From: Chloroflexota bacterium
Lineage (GTDB): Bacteria > Chloroflexota > Dehalococcoidia > UBA2979
Direction of reading: 5' to 3'
Length of the DNA stretch: 16,139 nt
Assembly (NCBI GenBank): GCA_002725365.1
Contig: PBOW01000059.1
Coordinates: forward strand, 1-16,139
A model generated the notes under the pieces. That model was not told the DNA's origin. It made no database searches and saw nothing but the letters and a program-made list of their open reading frames with translations. Shown here piece after piece: positions 7,187-15,115 of this stretch (the stretch's first letter is position 1; every line of letters starts with the position of its first letter). Made by a program: the position numbers and the translations under genes.

Positions 7187-8305
7187 TTATCGAGCGTCAA
7201 TAACCTGTTTGCCAAAATCTTCAATTAATGTTCGGGCCGTATGACGGTCTGTGGCTGACAAGGCAACGTTGTTAACTCCCATAGCCTCTAACTCATCCAA
7301 TCGCTCGTTGACGTGCCGAGGAGTTCCAGTGAGAGTTCGCGCAAGGACATCAGGTGCAACAAATCTATCTTCACCTGGTTTCAGATATACGAAATGTCCT
7401 TCGTGCACATCCAAATACCTGCGGTCCTCAGGAGTGACATTCGATCGATTTCTTCCGTACTCTTTTATATACTGGTTGTACTCCCCGGCCAAATCAGGAT
7501 TCTCCATTCCCAGGTGTGATCCAGGTCCAAAGGATCTTTCCCACATTGCGTGGACACCAGGGGTCAAGGTTGGCCCGACGCTCTGAATAACGCGTTCACT
7601 TGATAGTGTCTCTCCATCGTGCAAAATACATGCTGACGTAAGTGCAACGACATATGGCTTGTAACCGGTACCCCCAAATTCATCGAACGCGTTCCCAACC
7701 CTCTCGGCCGCCTGGTGAATCACTGGGAGACCACGGGGAACTCCTGCACCACCGCCTGTAGTAATCCAACCATCCGAAATCTCACCGACTATAGACTGTC
7801 CTTTGGGTCCATTCGCCGCAAGCATGACGGCTATGGGATCCTCAACATTAAAGAATTCTTCCCTGCCGGAATTGGATTTCGTATGGATGAGTCGTATCCA
7901 TCGTTCCTTGTCATCTTCAACAAACAGGACATCTTCCCCCGAAACCAAACCTTTCACTTGCGTAGCGTAACGTTCAAACTCGGACATGGTGATTGCTGGA
8001 AGACCCATTGTGTTACGTCCTGTATACCCAGTACCGAGTCCAATAATGACTCGTCCAGGCGCTAATTTATTCACTGTCGCCGCAGCTGCGGCAGTGACCG
8101 GAGCTAGCCTATTACTAGGTATAGCAACCAATGTCCCCAATTTTATTTTTGATGTTTTCTCTGCAGCAAGCGCCATCGTTGCCCACACGTCCGAATAAAT
8201 TAGCTGTGAATCATAGAACCACGCATGTGAAAACCCTGCTTCTTCGGCAGCCTGTACCTCTCGCCACGCATCTATATACGACGGTATCCCAATGCCATAA
8301 TCCAT
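7187..8305 (-). CDS. LLM-class flavin/F420-dependent oxidoreductase, long form
   Basis: This 372-residue luciferase-like TIM-barrel enzyme is clearly different from the 309-residue member at 4899-5828. Landmarks are DYGIGIPSY at 2-10, AEEAGFSHAWFYDSQ at 20-34, IKLGTLVAIPSNR at 54-66, VNKLAPGRVIIGLGTGYTGR at 78-97 and EISDGWITTGG in the middle. The C-terminal part is longer than usual: residues from about 255 to 330 hold a Trp/Arg/Tyr-rich insertion ending in YLDVHEGHFVYLKPGEDRF. The fold resembles methylene-tetrahydromethanopterin reductase-like members. GAGGAGAG before the ATG supports the start. It is the first gene of the minus-strand set that continues into the CaiB and second LLM genes. 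Whether it reduces or monooxygenates, and whether it uses F420 or FMN, is not decided. Confidence 0.9.
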   Translation of the reverse strand: MDYGIGIPSYIDAWREVQAAEEAGFSHAWFYDSQLIYSDVWATMALAAEKTSKIKLGTLVAIPSNRLAPVTAAAAATVNKLAPGRVIIGLGTGYTGRNTMGLPAITMSEFERYATQVKGLVSGEDVLFVEDDKERWIRLIHTKSNSGREEFFNVEDPIAVMLAANGPKGQSIVGEISDGWITTGGGAGVPRGLPVIHQAAERVGNAFDEFGGTGYKPYVVALTSACILHDGETLSSERVIQSVGPTLTPGVHAMWERSFGPGSHLGMENPDLAGEYNQYIKEYGRNRSNVTPEDRRYLDVHEGHFVYLKPGEDRFVAPDVLARTLTGTPRHVNERLDELEAMGVNNVALSATDRHTARTLIEDFGKQVIDAR

Positions 8306-8381
8306 ACTTTGCTCTCCTCGTGCCGGACGGTAAAATCTAAGAGTTGACGTTTCTCTCCATGCGAAGATACAGGATATTCAT

Positions 8382-8987
8382 ATGTTTAGTGAGTTTCAGA
8401 ATCTCGACCGTTTTCGCACTACCCGAAAATCTTTCGGCGACCTAAATGGGAAACTTCTCCTTGCTAGTCCTTTCATGGCTGACTCTTACTTTGCCGGCAC
8501 AGTTATATTCATATGCGCGCATAGCCAGTCAGCCGGTACTATCGGCTTTATCCTCAACAAACCAGTAGAAGAAAGTGCTGATCAACTGATCGAAGACTGG
8601 CTGGAACGGGCATCAGGGCCACGAATGGTATTCACAGGAGGACCTGTGGACAGTGAAGATGTTGTAGGGGTTGTGAAGCGAACAGAGCAGTCTGCATTGA
8701 ATCCAGCATTCATTCATCTCACCCCAGATGTAGATGCCGTCGATCTAGATGATCTTTCCGCTGGCGACTTAAATACCGGGACGCCGTTCAGAATTTTTGC
8801 GGGCTTTTCTGGTTGGTCTCCTGGACAACTGGAAGCTGAAATTCATGCTGAGGGCTGGATGATTGCTCCCGGAATAATCGATGATATTTTCGATGATGAT
8901 CCTAGCCAATTATTCGATAGGATCATGCGCAGACAGCCGGGGGGACTCACAGAATATTATCCCGTTGCAGCCCTCGACATGAACTAG
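8382..8987 (+). CDS. YqgE/AlgH family protein (UPF0301)
   Basis: This 201-residue protein belongs to the YqgE/AlgH family. Conserved blocks are GKLLLASPFMADSYFAGTVIFIC at 23-45, GTIGFILNKP at 52-61, VFTGGPVD at 83-90, and RIFAGFSGWSPGQLEAEIHAEGWMI at 137-161. Length is slightly over the usual 185-190 because of an N-terminal extension (FSEFQNLDRFRTTRK). AGGAT at 8371-8375 precedes the ATG. The biochemical role of the family is not established; in pseudomonads AlgH has been linked to regulation of alginate and other traits. It starts 76 bases from the divergent oxidoreductase operon and is followed 73 bases later by dienelactone hydrolase, with which it may be co-transcribed. Confidence 0.93.
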   Translation: MFSEFQNLDRFRTTRKSFGDLNGKLLLASPFMADSYFAGTVIFICAHSQSAGTIGFILNKPVEESADQLIEDWLERASGPRMVFTGGPVDSEDVVGVVKRTEQSALNPAFIHLTPDVDAVDLDDLSAGDLNTGTPFRIFAGFSGWSPGQLEAEIHAEGWMIAPGIIDDIFDDDPSQLFDRIMRRQPGGLTEYYPVAALDMN

Positions 8988-9060
8988 TTCTCGACTGAGT
9001 AACTGATCTGCAAGAAAAACGCTATGCTTTGGACACAATAATCGGAAAAGGGGGGAAACT

Positions 9061-9729
9061 ATGGGAGAAATGATCACCTATCCAGCTAACGGGCATGAGG
9101 GAACTGGCTACCTTGCCCGCCCGGAGGGCCAGGGGAATGGCAAAGCAGTCATCGTGATTCAGGAATGGAACGGTCTGAATGAACATATAAAAGATCTAGC
9201 CGATCGATTCGCTGGACAAGGATATATTGCACTTGCGCCAGATCATTACCATGGCGTGATTGCTGCGGAGCCTGACGAAGCAGGAAAAATGTTCATGGCG
9301 CTGAATATCTCGGAGACTGAGCAGGAACTCAGGGGCGGAATAGACATGTTACATGCCGAAACTGGTAACCCTGTAGGAGTCACAGGATTCTGTATGGGAG
9401 GGGCGTTGGCCTTGTTCGCAGCTTGCCAGAATTCAAACAAAGTCGGTGCTTGTGTAGATTTTTATGGTATCCATCCCAACGTCGAATATGATTGGGATTC
9501 ACTGACCGCACCTGTGCTTGGACTTTGGGCTGAACATGACGATATGGTGAATCCACAACTAACAGGGTTTGCCGAAGCCTTGGCATCTAGACAACATAAT
9601 TTCCATTTCAAGACCTACCCAGGCACAGCGCATGCCTTCTTCAATGACACCAATACTGAGGGGCATGACGTAGAGGCTAGTGCTGACGCATGGGAACTTA
9701 CATTGGAATGGTTTGCAAGATATTTGTAG
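9061..9729 (+). CDS. Dienelactone hydrolase family protein
   Basis: This 222-residue cytoplasmic alpha/beta hydrolase of the dienelactone hydrolase (carboxymethylenebutenolidase) family has a cysteine nucleophile. The predicted catalytic set is complete: C111 in GFCMGG (109-114), D160 in AEHDD, and H191 in TAHAFF. E35 in QEWNGLN sits where the enzyme's substrate-gating glutamate lies. Length is close to the classical enzymes. The Shine-Dalgarno is very strong (AAAAGGGGGG). In aromatic degradation the enzyme opens dienelactones, but many family members act on other esters, and no chlorocatechol or muconate genes are present here, so the exact substrate is open. A TATGCT at 9023-9028 could be a -10 box but lacks a -35 partner. 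The antiporter gene follows after 48 bases. Confidence 0.93.
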   Translation: MGEMITYPANGHEGTGYLARPEGQGNGKAVIVIQEWNGLNEHIKDLADRFAGQGYIALAPDHYHGVIAAEPDEAGKMFMALNISETEQELRGGIDMLHAETGNPVGVTGFCMGGALALFAACQNSNKVGACVDFYGIHPNVEYDWDSLTAPVLGLWAEHDDMVNPQLTGFAEALASRQHNFHFKTYPGTAHAFFNDTNTEGHDVEASADAWELTLEWFARYL

Positions 9730-9777
9730 TTTAAGCTAGGTCCATTAAACGAAGGTAGAACGCCGCGCAGGGGCTCA

Positions 9778-11025
9778 ATGACTAATACCAAGGACCGATC
9801 AATAATACTCATACTCGCGGCTGGTCTAATCGCACTGATCGGGCCAATCGTACGGTTTATTTTCCCGTTATTCGGTCTCGACATGGGCACGATAGCGGAA
9901 ACTACATGTTTTGGCATTGCTATTTTAGGAGCAGCGTTCCTATTGTCTTGGACAACGGAAGCAGCAGAGGTAGACATCTCTAAAGGCTTGGCCGTTGCAG
10001 TCTTAGCCTTCATAGCAGTGCTACCAGAATATGCGGTCGATGCCTCCATTACCTGGAGGGCGGGAAAGGACCCCGAAGTTATAGGTCTCGCCGTCGCAAA
10101 TATGACTGGGGCGAACCGAATACTAATAGGTCTCGCCTGGCCTATGGTGTTCTTCATCTTTTGGTGGTCTATTCGTAAGGCACGGACAATATCCAACCCA
10201 CAACACGAACAGATATCTCTCCAGATGCCTGGCTCCATCTCAATAGAATTATCCTTACTCATCGTGGCAACAATCTACTCCTTCCTTCTTCCATTAAAAG
10301 GCGGAATTAGTGTTATTGATGCCGGTATATTATTTTCGATATTTGCTTATTATCTCTATATCATTGGTCGGCAAGACCCTGAGGAGCCGGATCTTATGGG
10401 TCCAGCTCGATTGATAGGCTCGCTCCCAAAAACACAAAGACGGCTCTCACTCGTTATGCTTTTCTTATTTTCGGCCATCATAGTCATCACCGCTGCAGAC
10501 CCTTTTGCTCAGGGACTAGAACACACCGGGGAAGAACTGGGTATCGACAAGTTCCTTCTCCTGCAATTTGTCGCACCGTTCGCATCGGAAGCTCCCGAGT
10601 TTTTGGTCTGCGGTATCCTTGCCGCACGAGGACATGCGGCACTTGGAATGGCAGCACTAATTTCCTCGAAATTAAATCAATGGACTCTGCTCCTTGGAAG
10701 TCTACCCATAGTCTTCAGTGCCTCAACTGGTACCGTCACTGAGCTTCCATTAGAAGGTAGACAGCAGCTTGAGTTATTCCTTACAGCCGCTCAAAGCCTG
10801 TTTGCTGTGCTGCTATTTACAAATTTGAAACTGACTGTTCGGGGAGCGTTAGCCCTCATGGTGCTGTTTTTAGTTCAGGCAGTTCTTCCTTTCGATTCGG
10901 TTCGTCTAGCGGTTGGCATCTTGTATTTGATTCTGTCAGCTGGACTTATATTCCTCAGACGAAACGATATTAAAAGTCGTGCAAAGGAATTTCTACGTGA
11001 AGCACGAGGGCAGACTCAGGGTTAG
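9778..11025 (+). CDS. Sodium/calcium exchanger-like cation antiporter (CaCA superfamily)
   Basis: This 415-residue integral membrane protein has about ten to twelve hydrophobic segments. The two inverted alpha repeats of cation/Ca2+ exchangers are recognisable: alpha-1 around 76-120 with LPEYAVD (P83, E84) and ANMTGANR (N108, N113), and alpha-2 around 264-310 with SEAPEF (P273, E274) and SSKLNQWTLL (N300). The paired Pro-Glu glutamates are the expected ion ligands. A hydrophilic loop near 196-222 separates the halves. Family members exchange Na+ or H+ for Ca2+ or another cation; which ion cannot be told. CAGGGG precedes the ATG. The gene follows dienelactone hydrolase by 48 bases, probably by chance of operon packing rather than shared function. 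Confidence 0.9.
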   Translation: MTNTKDRSIILILAAGLIALIGPIVRFIFPLFGLDMGTIAETTCFGIAILGAAFLLSWTTEAAEVDISKGLAVAVLAFIAVLPEYAVDASITWRAGKDPEVIGLAVANMTGANRILIGLAWPMVFFIFWWSIRKARTISNPQHEQISLQMPGSISIELSLLIVATIYSFLLPLKGGISVIDAGILFSIFAYYLYIIGRQDPEEPDLMGPARLIGSLPKTQRRLSLVMLFLFSAIIVITAADPFAQGLEHTGEELGIDKFLLLQFVAPFASEAPEFLVCGILAARGHAALGMAALISSKLNQWTLLLGSLPIVFSASTGTVTELPLEGRQQLELFLTAAQSLFAVLLFTNLKLTVRGALALMVLFLVQAVLPFDSVRLAVGILYLILSAGLIFLRRNDIKSRAKEFLREARGQTQG

Positions 11026-11090
11026 CTCATTCCTCGTTCCTGATATGTGAAGATTGACCAGTTGAGCACTTTGCATGGTTTAATTGAAGA

Positions 11091-11729
11091 ATGGACCAAT
11101 CGTCATCCGGCTTCAACATTACAGATCAGGAATTTCTGCAGGGCTATTGGGAGACTACACTCTGGAAGCCACAGATCGTTGCTGACAACGTTCTGACAGG
11201 AATATACCTCGCAGATGCCTCGTATCGCTCTGCCCTTGCGGTCTTAATGCTTCAGGAATGTGTCGAGTCTGCCAGAAGACTAGCTACTATCGTTCTTGGT
11301 CTCACGAACTCCTCCGGCAACCTGGCTCAATATCTCAGGGAACCGCTGGCCGGTGCAACCGGTTGGAGAAGTATGGTGGATATCATTGAAAACAGATCTA
11401 GTGCCGAAGAGCTGATAGAAATGCTGCATCTCGACTTTCAAGCTGAGCAAAGTGTGAATGAATTACTAGATACACGAGGGCTGATTCACTACGCCGTTCC
11501 AGTTTCACTTTATGAGGCAGGATTACCAAGCGTAGTCATTCACCCCGCATCAAACGATAAGTCAGATCTTGTGCTGCAGAATCATGATCGAGACAGATCA
11601 CCGGTTAGTGCGACTATACCCTTGGAGGAAGAACAAATTGTCGCACTTGGAGATGCTACCGGTGACTTTGTAACTTGGAGCAGAGATTTCCTTGGCGTAT
11701 TCCTCGATATAGCGGCGAGTGAAAACTAA
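11091..11729 (+). CDS. Hypothetical protein, 212 residues, function not recognised
   Basis: I do not recognise the family. The frame is open for 212 codons with codon use like its neighbours, and it is the only long frame between the antiporter and the convergent TrmH gene, so it is very likely real. No signal peptide or membrane segment is seen. The N-terminal two thirds look mainly helical (for example 42-72, rich in Ala, Leu and Arg). A central GATGWRSMVDI and a C-terminal aromatic stretch TWSRDFLGVFLDI stand out. The protein is acidic overall. The Shine-Dalgarno is weak (TTGAAGA directly upstream of the ATG). It begins 65 bases after the antiporter and stops 2 bases from the stop codon of TrmH on the other strand. 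Confidence 0.75.
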   Translation: MDQSSSGFNITDQEFLQGYWETTLWKPQIVADNVLTGIYLADASYRSALAVLMLQECVESARRLATIVLGLTNSSGNLAQYLREPLAGATGWRSMVDIIENRSSAEELIEMLHLDFQAEQSVNELLDTRGLIHYAVPVSLYEAGLPSVVIHPASNDKSDLVLQNHDRDRSPVSATIPLEEEQIVALGDATGDFVTWSRDFLGVFLDIAASEN

Positions 11730-11731
11730 AA

Positions 11732-12526
11732 TTAAGCCCTCGACCGCAAGGTAGACAAGGCTACACCGGCTGCAACGGATACATTCAATGAAGTGACAGT
11801 ATCGCTGTGATTTTCTATACGTGTCAGCACGTCGCATGCTTCCCGGGTCAAACGTCTCAGCCCTTTTTCTTCATTTCCAAGCAACACAAGCCAAGGCCGA
11901 TCAGCGTTCAGTGTATTCAGATTACTTTCTGCCTCTTCGGCCGTTCCAACAACCCAGACGTTCATAGATTTAATGGTTTCAAGAGCCTTAGCAAGATTAG
12001 GTGGCTGACTCAAAGGTAAAGCTTCTAATCCTCCCGCAGCCACGTCGTGAGAAATTGAAGTGATTGGTGATGTACGATCTCTTGTAATAATCATGCCGCG
12101 AGCTCCAAAAAACTGAGCGCTTCGAGCGATCGCACCTATATTCCGAGCATCTTGCACCCCGTCTACTCCTATCCAAATGTCTCCTTCTTTCGGGTCACTA
12201 AACATTTTGCTTATTGATATGGAAATTCTCGGTTTGATATGCAGCTCCCCAGCCGAAAGTCGCACATCACTGGTCTGCAACGAGAATTCTCTCTGTACAA
12301 TGTCGATCCCGTGGCTTTCCGCCAGACCAATAATGTCACTCCACACCCTGGACTGTGCGGCATTTTTTGACACACGCAGTTCATCCACATCAGTCGGACG
12401 AACCTTGAGAGCGGTGATGATTGAATGGGGATTCCTCAGCTGAAGGGATTCACCAGCATCTATATGACCCGGCACTGATTTATGGGGCGGTCTTTTTTTG
12501 GCCCGGCGCTCACGCTTAAGCGGCAC
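11732..12526 (-). CDS. TrmH/SpoU-family RNA 2'-O-methyltransferase
   Basis: This 264-residue SPOUT methyltransferase resembles RlmB/TrmH enzymes, which methylate a ribose 2'-OH in rRNA or tRNA using SAM. The three knot motifs are present: NIGAIARSAQFFGARG at 129-144 (N129 and R135 expected catalytic residues), LLGNEEKGL at 215-223, and SLNVSVAAGVAL at 246-257. Residues 30-105 match the small N-terminal RNA-binding domain. The extreme N-terminus (KRERRAKKRPPHK, 4-16) is strongly basic and may touch RNA. Start is GTG at 12526, backed by AAGGAG eight bases upstream. Before motif 3 the usual IPMxG is replaced by IENHSD, so the target is uncertain and no symbol is given. It follows the CaiB gene by 44 bases and may ride on that transcript. 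Confidence 0.9.
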   Translation of the reverse strand: MPLKRERRAKKRPPHKSVPGHIDAGESLQLRNPHSIITALKVRPTDVDELRVSKNAAQSRVWSDIIGLAESHGIDIVQREFSLQTSDVRLSAGELHIKPRISISISKMFSDPKEGDIWIGVDGVQDARNIGAIARSAQFFGARGMIITRDRTSPITSISHDVAAGGLEALPLSQPPNLAKALETIKSMNVWVVGTAEEAESNLNTLNADRPWLVLLGNEEKGLRRLTREACDVLTRIENHSDTVTSLNVSVAAGVALSTLRSRA

Positions 12527-12570
12527 GAATCACGCTCCTTCTCTGAATCAGACGCTTGAATAGTGCAATA

Positions 12571-13737
12571 CTAATCCACCTGTATTACTGGAAGCTGAAA
12601 CACCGAACCTTCATCGATCACTGACGCAATTTGACTTTCGGGTATTGCGAATTCGGAAAGTATTTCCTTAGAGTGCTCGCCTATTATGGGAGCGGTACCT
12701 CGAGCGCGACTTTCAAGTCTGGAAAAAAATATTGGAGAGTCGACTGCTGAGACCGTCCCAGCCACAAGGTCTTCCTGTTCGGTAATCATCTTCCGTTCAG
12801 CAAAGTGAGGATGCTTGGCCGCCTCAAATGCGGTGAGGCTTACTCCGTAAGGTGCTCCTTCGGAATCCATCCGATCAGCAATGTCACTAGAGCTTAATTT
12901 ACCCACCCAATCAGACACTTGAGCATTGGCGGCAGGACCAGATTCTGGCATAGAGCTTTCATCTCCAGTAAGCGCTCTGGAAATCCTGGCCCAGTTACGT
13001 GCGTTACCGATATTAATGGATATCATCTTGCCGTCAGCCGCTCGATGCAGTGGATGACGAAATGACTGGTAATCCTCCTCTTTAAGTCCGTTGAGTATCG
13101 GCTCCATCACCGAATTCATCATTTGAAGCTGAGAGTCCATCAGGCTCACATCAACGACTTGTCCTTTACCGTCTTTCTCTCTGGAATACAACGCAGCAAG
13201 AATTCCAGAGAACGCGTTGGAACCTGTAACCAGATCCGCAACAGTGACCCCAGGGGCAAATACTTCGTCCGTGTTAGCCGCCTCCTGCTGCACCCACAGC
13301 CAACCGGCTTCAGCATGAGCAGTAGCACCAAATGCTCGACGCGACGAATCCTGTCCAAAGCCCGACAGTCCTGCATATATCAACCGAGGGTTTAGTTCCA
13401 AACACGCCTTCGGCCCGAATCCCAATGTATCCATTACACCGGGTTTGAAATTTTCCAATACTACGTCTGTTTTAGACAATAAAGTTCGTATAAGTTCCTT
13501 CGAAGCAGGCGCTTTCAGGTCAATAGAAAGTGACCGTTTACCGAGATTATTAGTGATGCCGCCAGCTGTCCGAAGTGTCGCTGCCTGCTCTCTCGTGACA
13601 GAGCCTGTTTCATCGACTTTCCCCTTAGGAATTTCATCGATTTTTATAACATTCGCACCTAGATCAGCAAGCATTCTAGAGCAGTAAGGACCTGCCACCA
13701 CGCGGGTAAAGTCTAGAACAATTATGTCCGAAAACAT
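12571..13737 (-). CDS. CaiB/BaiF family III CoA-transferase (second copy in window)
   Basis: This 388-residue family III CoA-transferase is distinct in sequence from the one at 5856-7127. Signatures are VLDFTRVVAGPYCSRMLADLGANVIKID at 7-34, GKRSLSIDLKAP at 66-77, DVVLENFKPGVMDTLGFG at 91-108 and AGLSGFGQ at 122-129. D168 in VTVADLVTG is the expected aspartyl nucleophile. Length is usual. A GAGGAT lies about 11 bases before the ATG, somewhat far. The gene starts 23 bases after a family I CoA-transferase, so both are almost surely on one mRNA. Together they could relay CoA from acetyl- or butyryl-CoA to different acids. Racemase and formyl-CoA transferase activities also occur in the family, so the reaction is not settled. 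Confidence 0.92.
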   Translation of the reverse strand: MFSDIIVLDFTRVVAGPYCSRMLADLGANVIKIDEIPKGKVDETGSVTREQAATLRTAGGITNNLGKRSLSIDLKAPASKELIRTLLSKTDVVLENFKPGVMDTLGFGPKACLELNPRLIYAGLSGFGQDSSRRAFGATAHAEAGWLWVQQEAANTDEVFAPGVTVADLVTGSNAFSGILAALYSREKDGKGQVVDVSLMDSQLQMMNSVMEPILNGLKEEDYQSFRHPLHRAADGKMISINIGNARNWARISRALTGDESSMPESGPAANAQVSDWVGKLSSSDIADRMDSEGAPYGVSLTAFEAAKHPHFAERKMITEQEDLVAGTVSAVDSPIFFSRLESRARGTAPIIGEHSKEILSEFAIPESQIASVIDEGSVFQLPVIQVD

Positions 13738-13760
13738 TTGGCTACCATCCTCTTCCGTAA

Positions 13761-15071
13761 TTAGAGATAGCCCATTTGCTTCGCTTCGTGCGTAAGTTCG
13801 TCTCTGAACTGGGGATGAGCGAGTCCTATAATTGCCTTTGTGCGTTCAGGTATGCTTTTACCCTTCAACTGTGCAGCACCAAATTCAGAAACGAGATAAT
13901 TAACTTCCATACGAGGAGTGGTCACCACAGCTCCTGGTTTCAGAACTGGTACCACGCGTGAAAGAGTTCCACTTTTAGCTGTAGAGTAAAACGCTACAAT
14001 TGACTTGCCACCGGGGGAATCAAATGCACCACGTGCAAAGTCATGTTGCCCTCCCGTGCCGCTGTATTGCAACGTCCCGATCGATTCTGAACAACATTGT
14101 CCCGTGAAATCAACTTCAATAGTCGAATTCACTGATACCAACGAGTTGTTCCTTGCGATGTTCGGGGGGAAATTCGTATAGGAAACTGGCCTAGCTTCGA
14201 TTACTGGATTGTCATCCAGAAAGTCATACATTCTTCTACTACCGGCAGCGAATGCCCACAAAGCCTTACCTGGATGGAAAGTTTTGTTTGATCCTGTCGC
14301 CACCCCATCCTGTATGAGGTCAACCATACTGTCCGTAAACATCTCAGTATGTATCCCTAGATCTTTGTGGTTTTTCAGAGACTGAGCTACTGCATTCGGC
14401 ACCCCACCTATACCTAGCTGAATCGTGGCTCCGTCCGGCACCATTTCAGCGATAATTTCACCCATAGCATCATCCTCATCACGACGGGCTGGAGTTGGGA
14501 GCTCAGGAATTGAACTATTCTCTTCAACGATTGCATCTACTTCACTCACATGAATAAATGAGTCACCATGGACTCTAGGCATATTTTCATTCACCTGAAC
14601 GATAGTTTTCTTGGCGACACGTGCGGCAGTACTCGTATAGTCGACAGATACACCAAACGACATATATCCATTCTGATCCATCGGGGACACGGTTGTAATA
14701 CACACGTCATTTTGGATGAACTCAGATACCAGTCTCGGTACTTGATGAAAATAATTCGGAATGAAATCTGCAACACCTGAAGCCAAAAAATCACGATCGC
14801 CTGCCGACGCGTAAAGTGAATGCCAATGAATGACGTCCCGTACTTCTTCAGCCAGCAGGTACTCACGCGTTGCCGCGAGAGGAAGCAAGGAATACATATG
14901 TAGTTCAGTCCATCTATTTTGTTTTGCACCAACATTTATTTCTCTGAGTATTGCAGGTGGTTCAGCAAATCCAATAGTCTGGATGATGTGAGAGCCGTCA
15001 GGTATCAGGCCCACAGCTTCCTCGGCACTTTGCAGTTTTTCCTTATATAGTTGTTCCCAGTTGTTAGCCAT
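13761..15071 (-). CDS. Acetyl-CoA hydrolase/4-hydroxybutyrate CoA-transferase-like protein (family I)
   Basis: This 436-residue family I CoA-transferase is about the length of clostridial 4-hydroxybutyrate CoA-transferase. It would swap CoA between an acyl-CoA and a free acid through a glutamyl-CoA intermediate. Seen in order: VSPMDQNGYMSFG at 128-140, QLGIGGVPNAVAQ at 218-230 (CoA-binding loop), GIHTEMFTD at 239-247 with E243 the likely catalytic glutamate, VNSTIEVDFTGQ at 314-325, and GTGGQHDFARGA at 338-349 (oxyanion region). GGGGGAG precedes the ATG and fixes the start. It is the first gene of the minus-strand set and is followed after 23 bases by a CaiB-type transferase. Acetyl-CoA hydrolase, succinyl-CoA:acetate and butyrate:acetyl-CoA transferase activities fall in the same family. 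Confidence 0.92.
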   Translation of the reverse strand: MANNWEQLYKEKLQSAEEAVGLIPDGSHIIQTIGFAEPPAILREINVGAKQNRWTELHMYSLLPLAATREYLLAEEVRDVIHWHSLYASAGDRDFLASGVADFIPNYFHQVPRLVSEFIQNDVCITTVSPMDQNGYMSFGVSVDYTSTAARVAKKTIVQVNENMPRVHGDSFIHVSEVDAIVEENSSIPELPTPARRDEDDAMGEIIAEMVPDGATIQLGIGGVPNAVAQSLKNHKDLGIHTEMFTDSMVDLIQDGVATGSNKTFHPGKALWAFAAGSRRMYDFLDDNPVIEARPVSYTNFPPNIARNNSLVSVNSTIEVDFTGQCCSESIGTLQYSGTGGQHDFARGAFDSPGGKSIVAFYSTAKSGTLSRVVPVLKPGAVVTTPRMEVNYLVSEFGAAQLKGKSIPERTKAIIGLAHPQFRDELTHEAKQMGYL

Positions 15072-15115
15072 AACTCCCCCTATACAGAACAGCTCGACAA
15101 AATTAGTCTTGGCGA

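Noticed and set aside
8344..8371. TTGACG and GATACA as a promoter for the YqgE/AlgH gene
   Set aside because: The -10 match is only three of six and overlaps the ribosome-binding site; the transcript would begin about four bases before the ATG.
9729..9750. GTTTAA-N10-TTAAAC inverted repeat after dienelactone hydrolase as a terminator
   Set aside because: The stem is six AT-rich pairs without a following T tract; too weak to call.
9615..10262. 215-residue open frame on the minus strand
   Set aside because: It straddles the end of dienelactone hydrolase and the first half of the antiporter, both of which have clear family motifs; its own translation has no recognisable domain and is a shadow frame.
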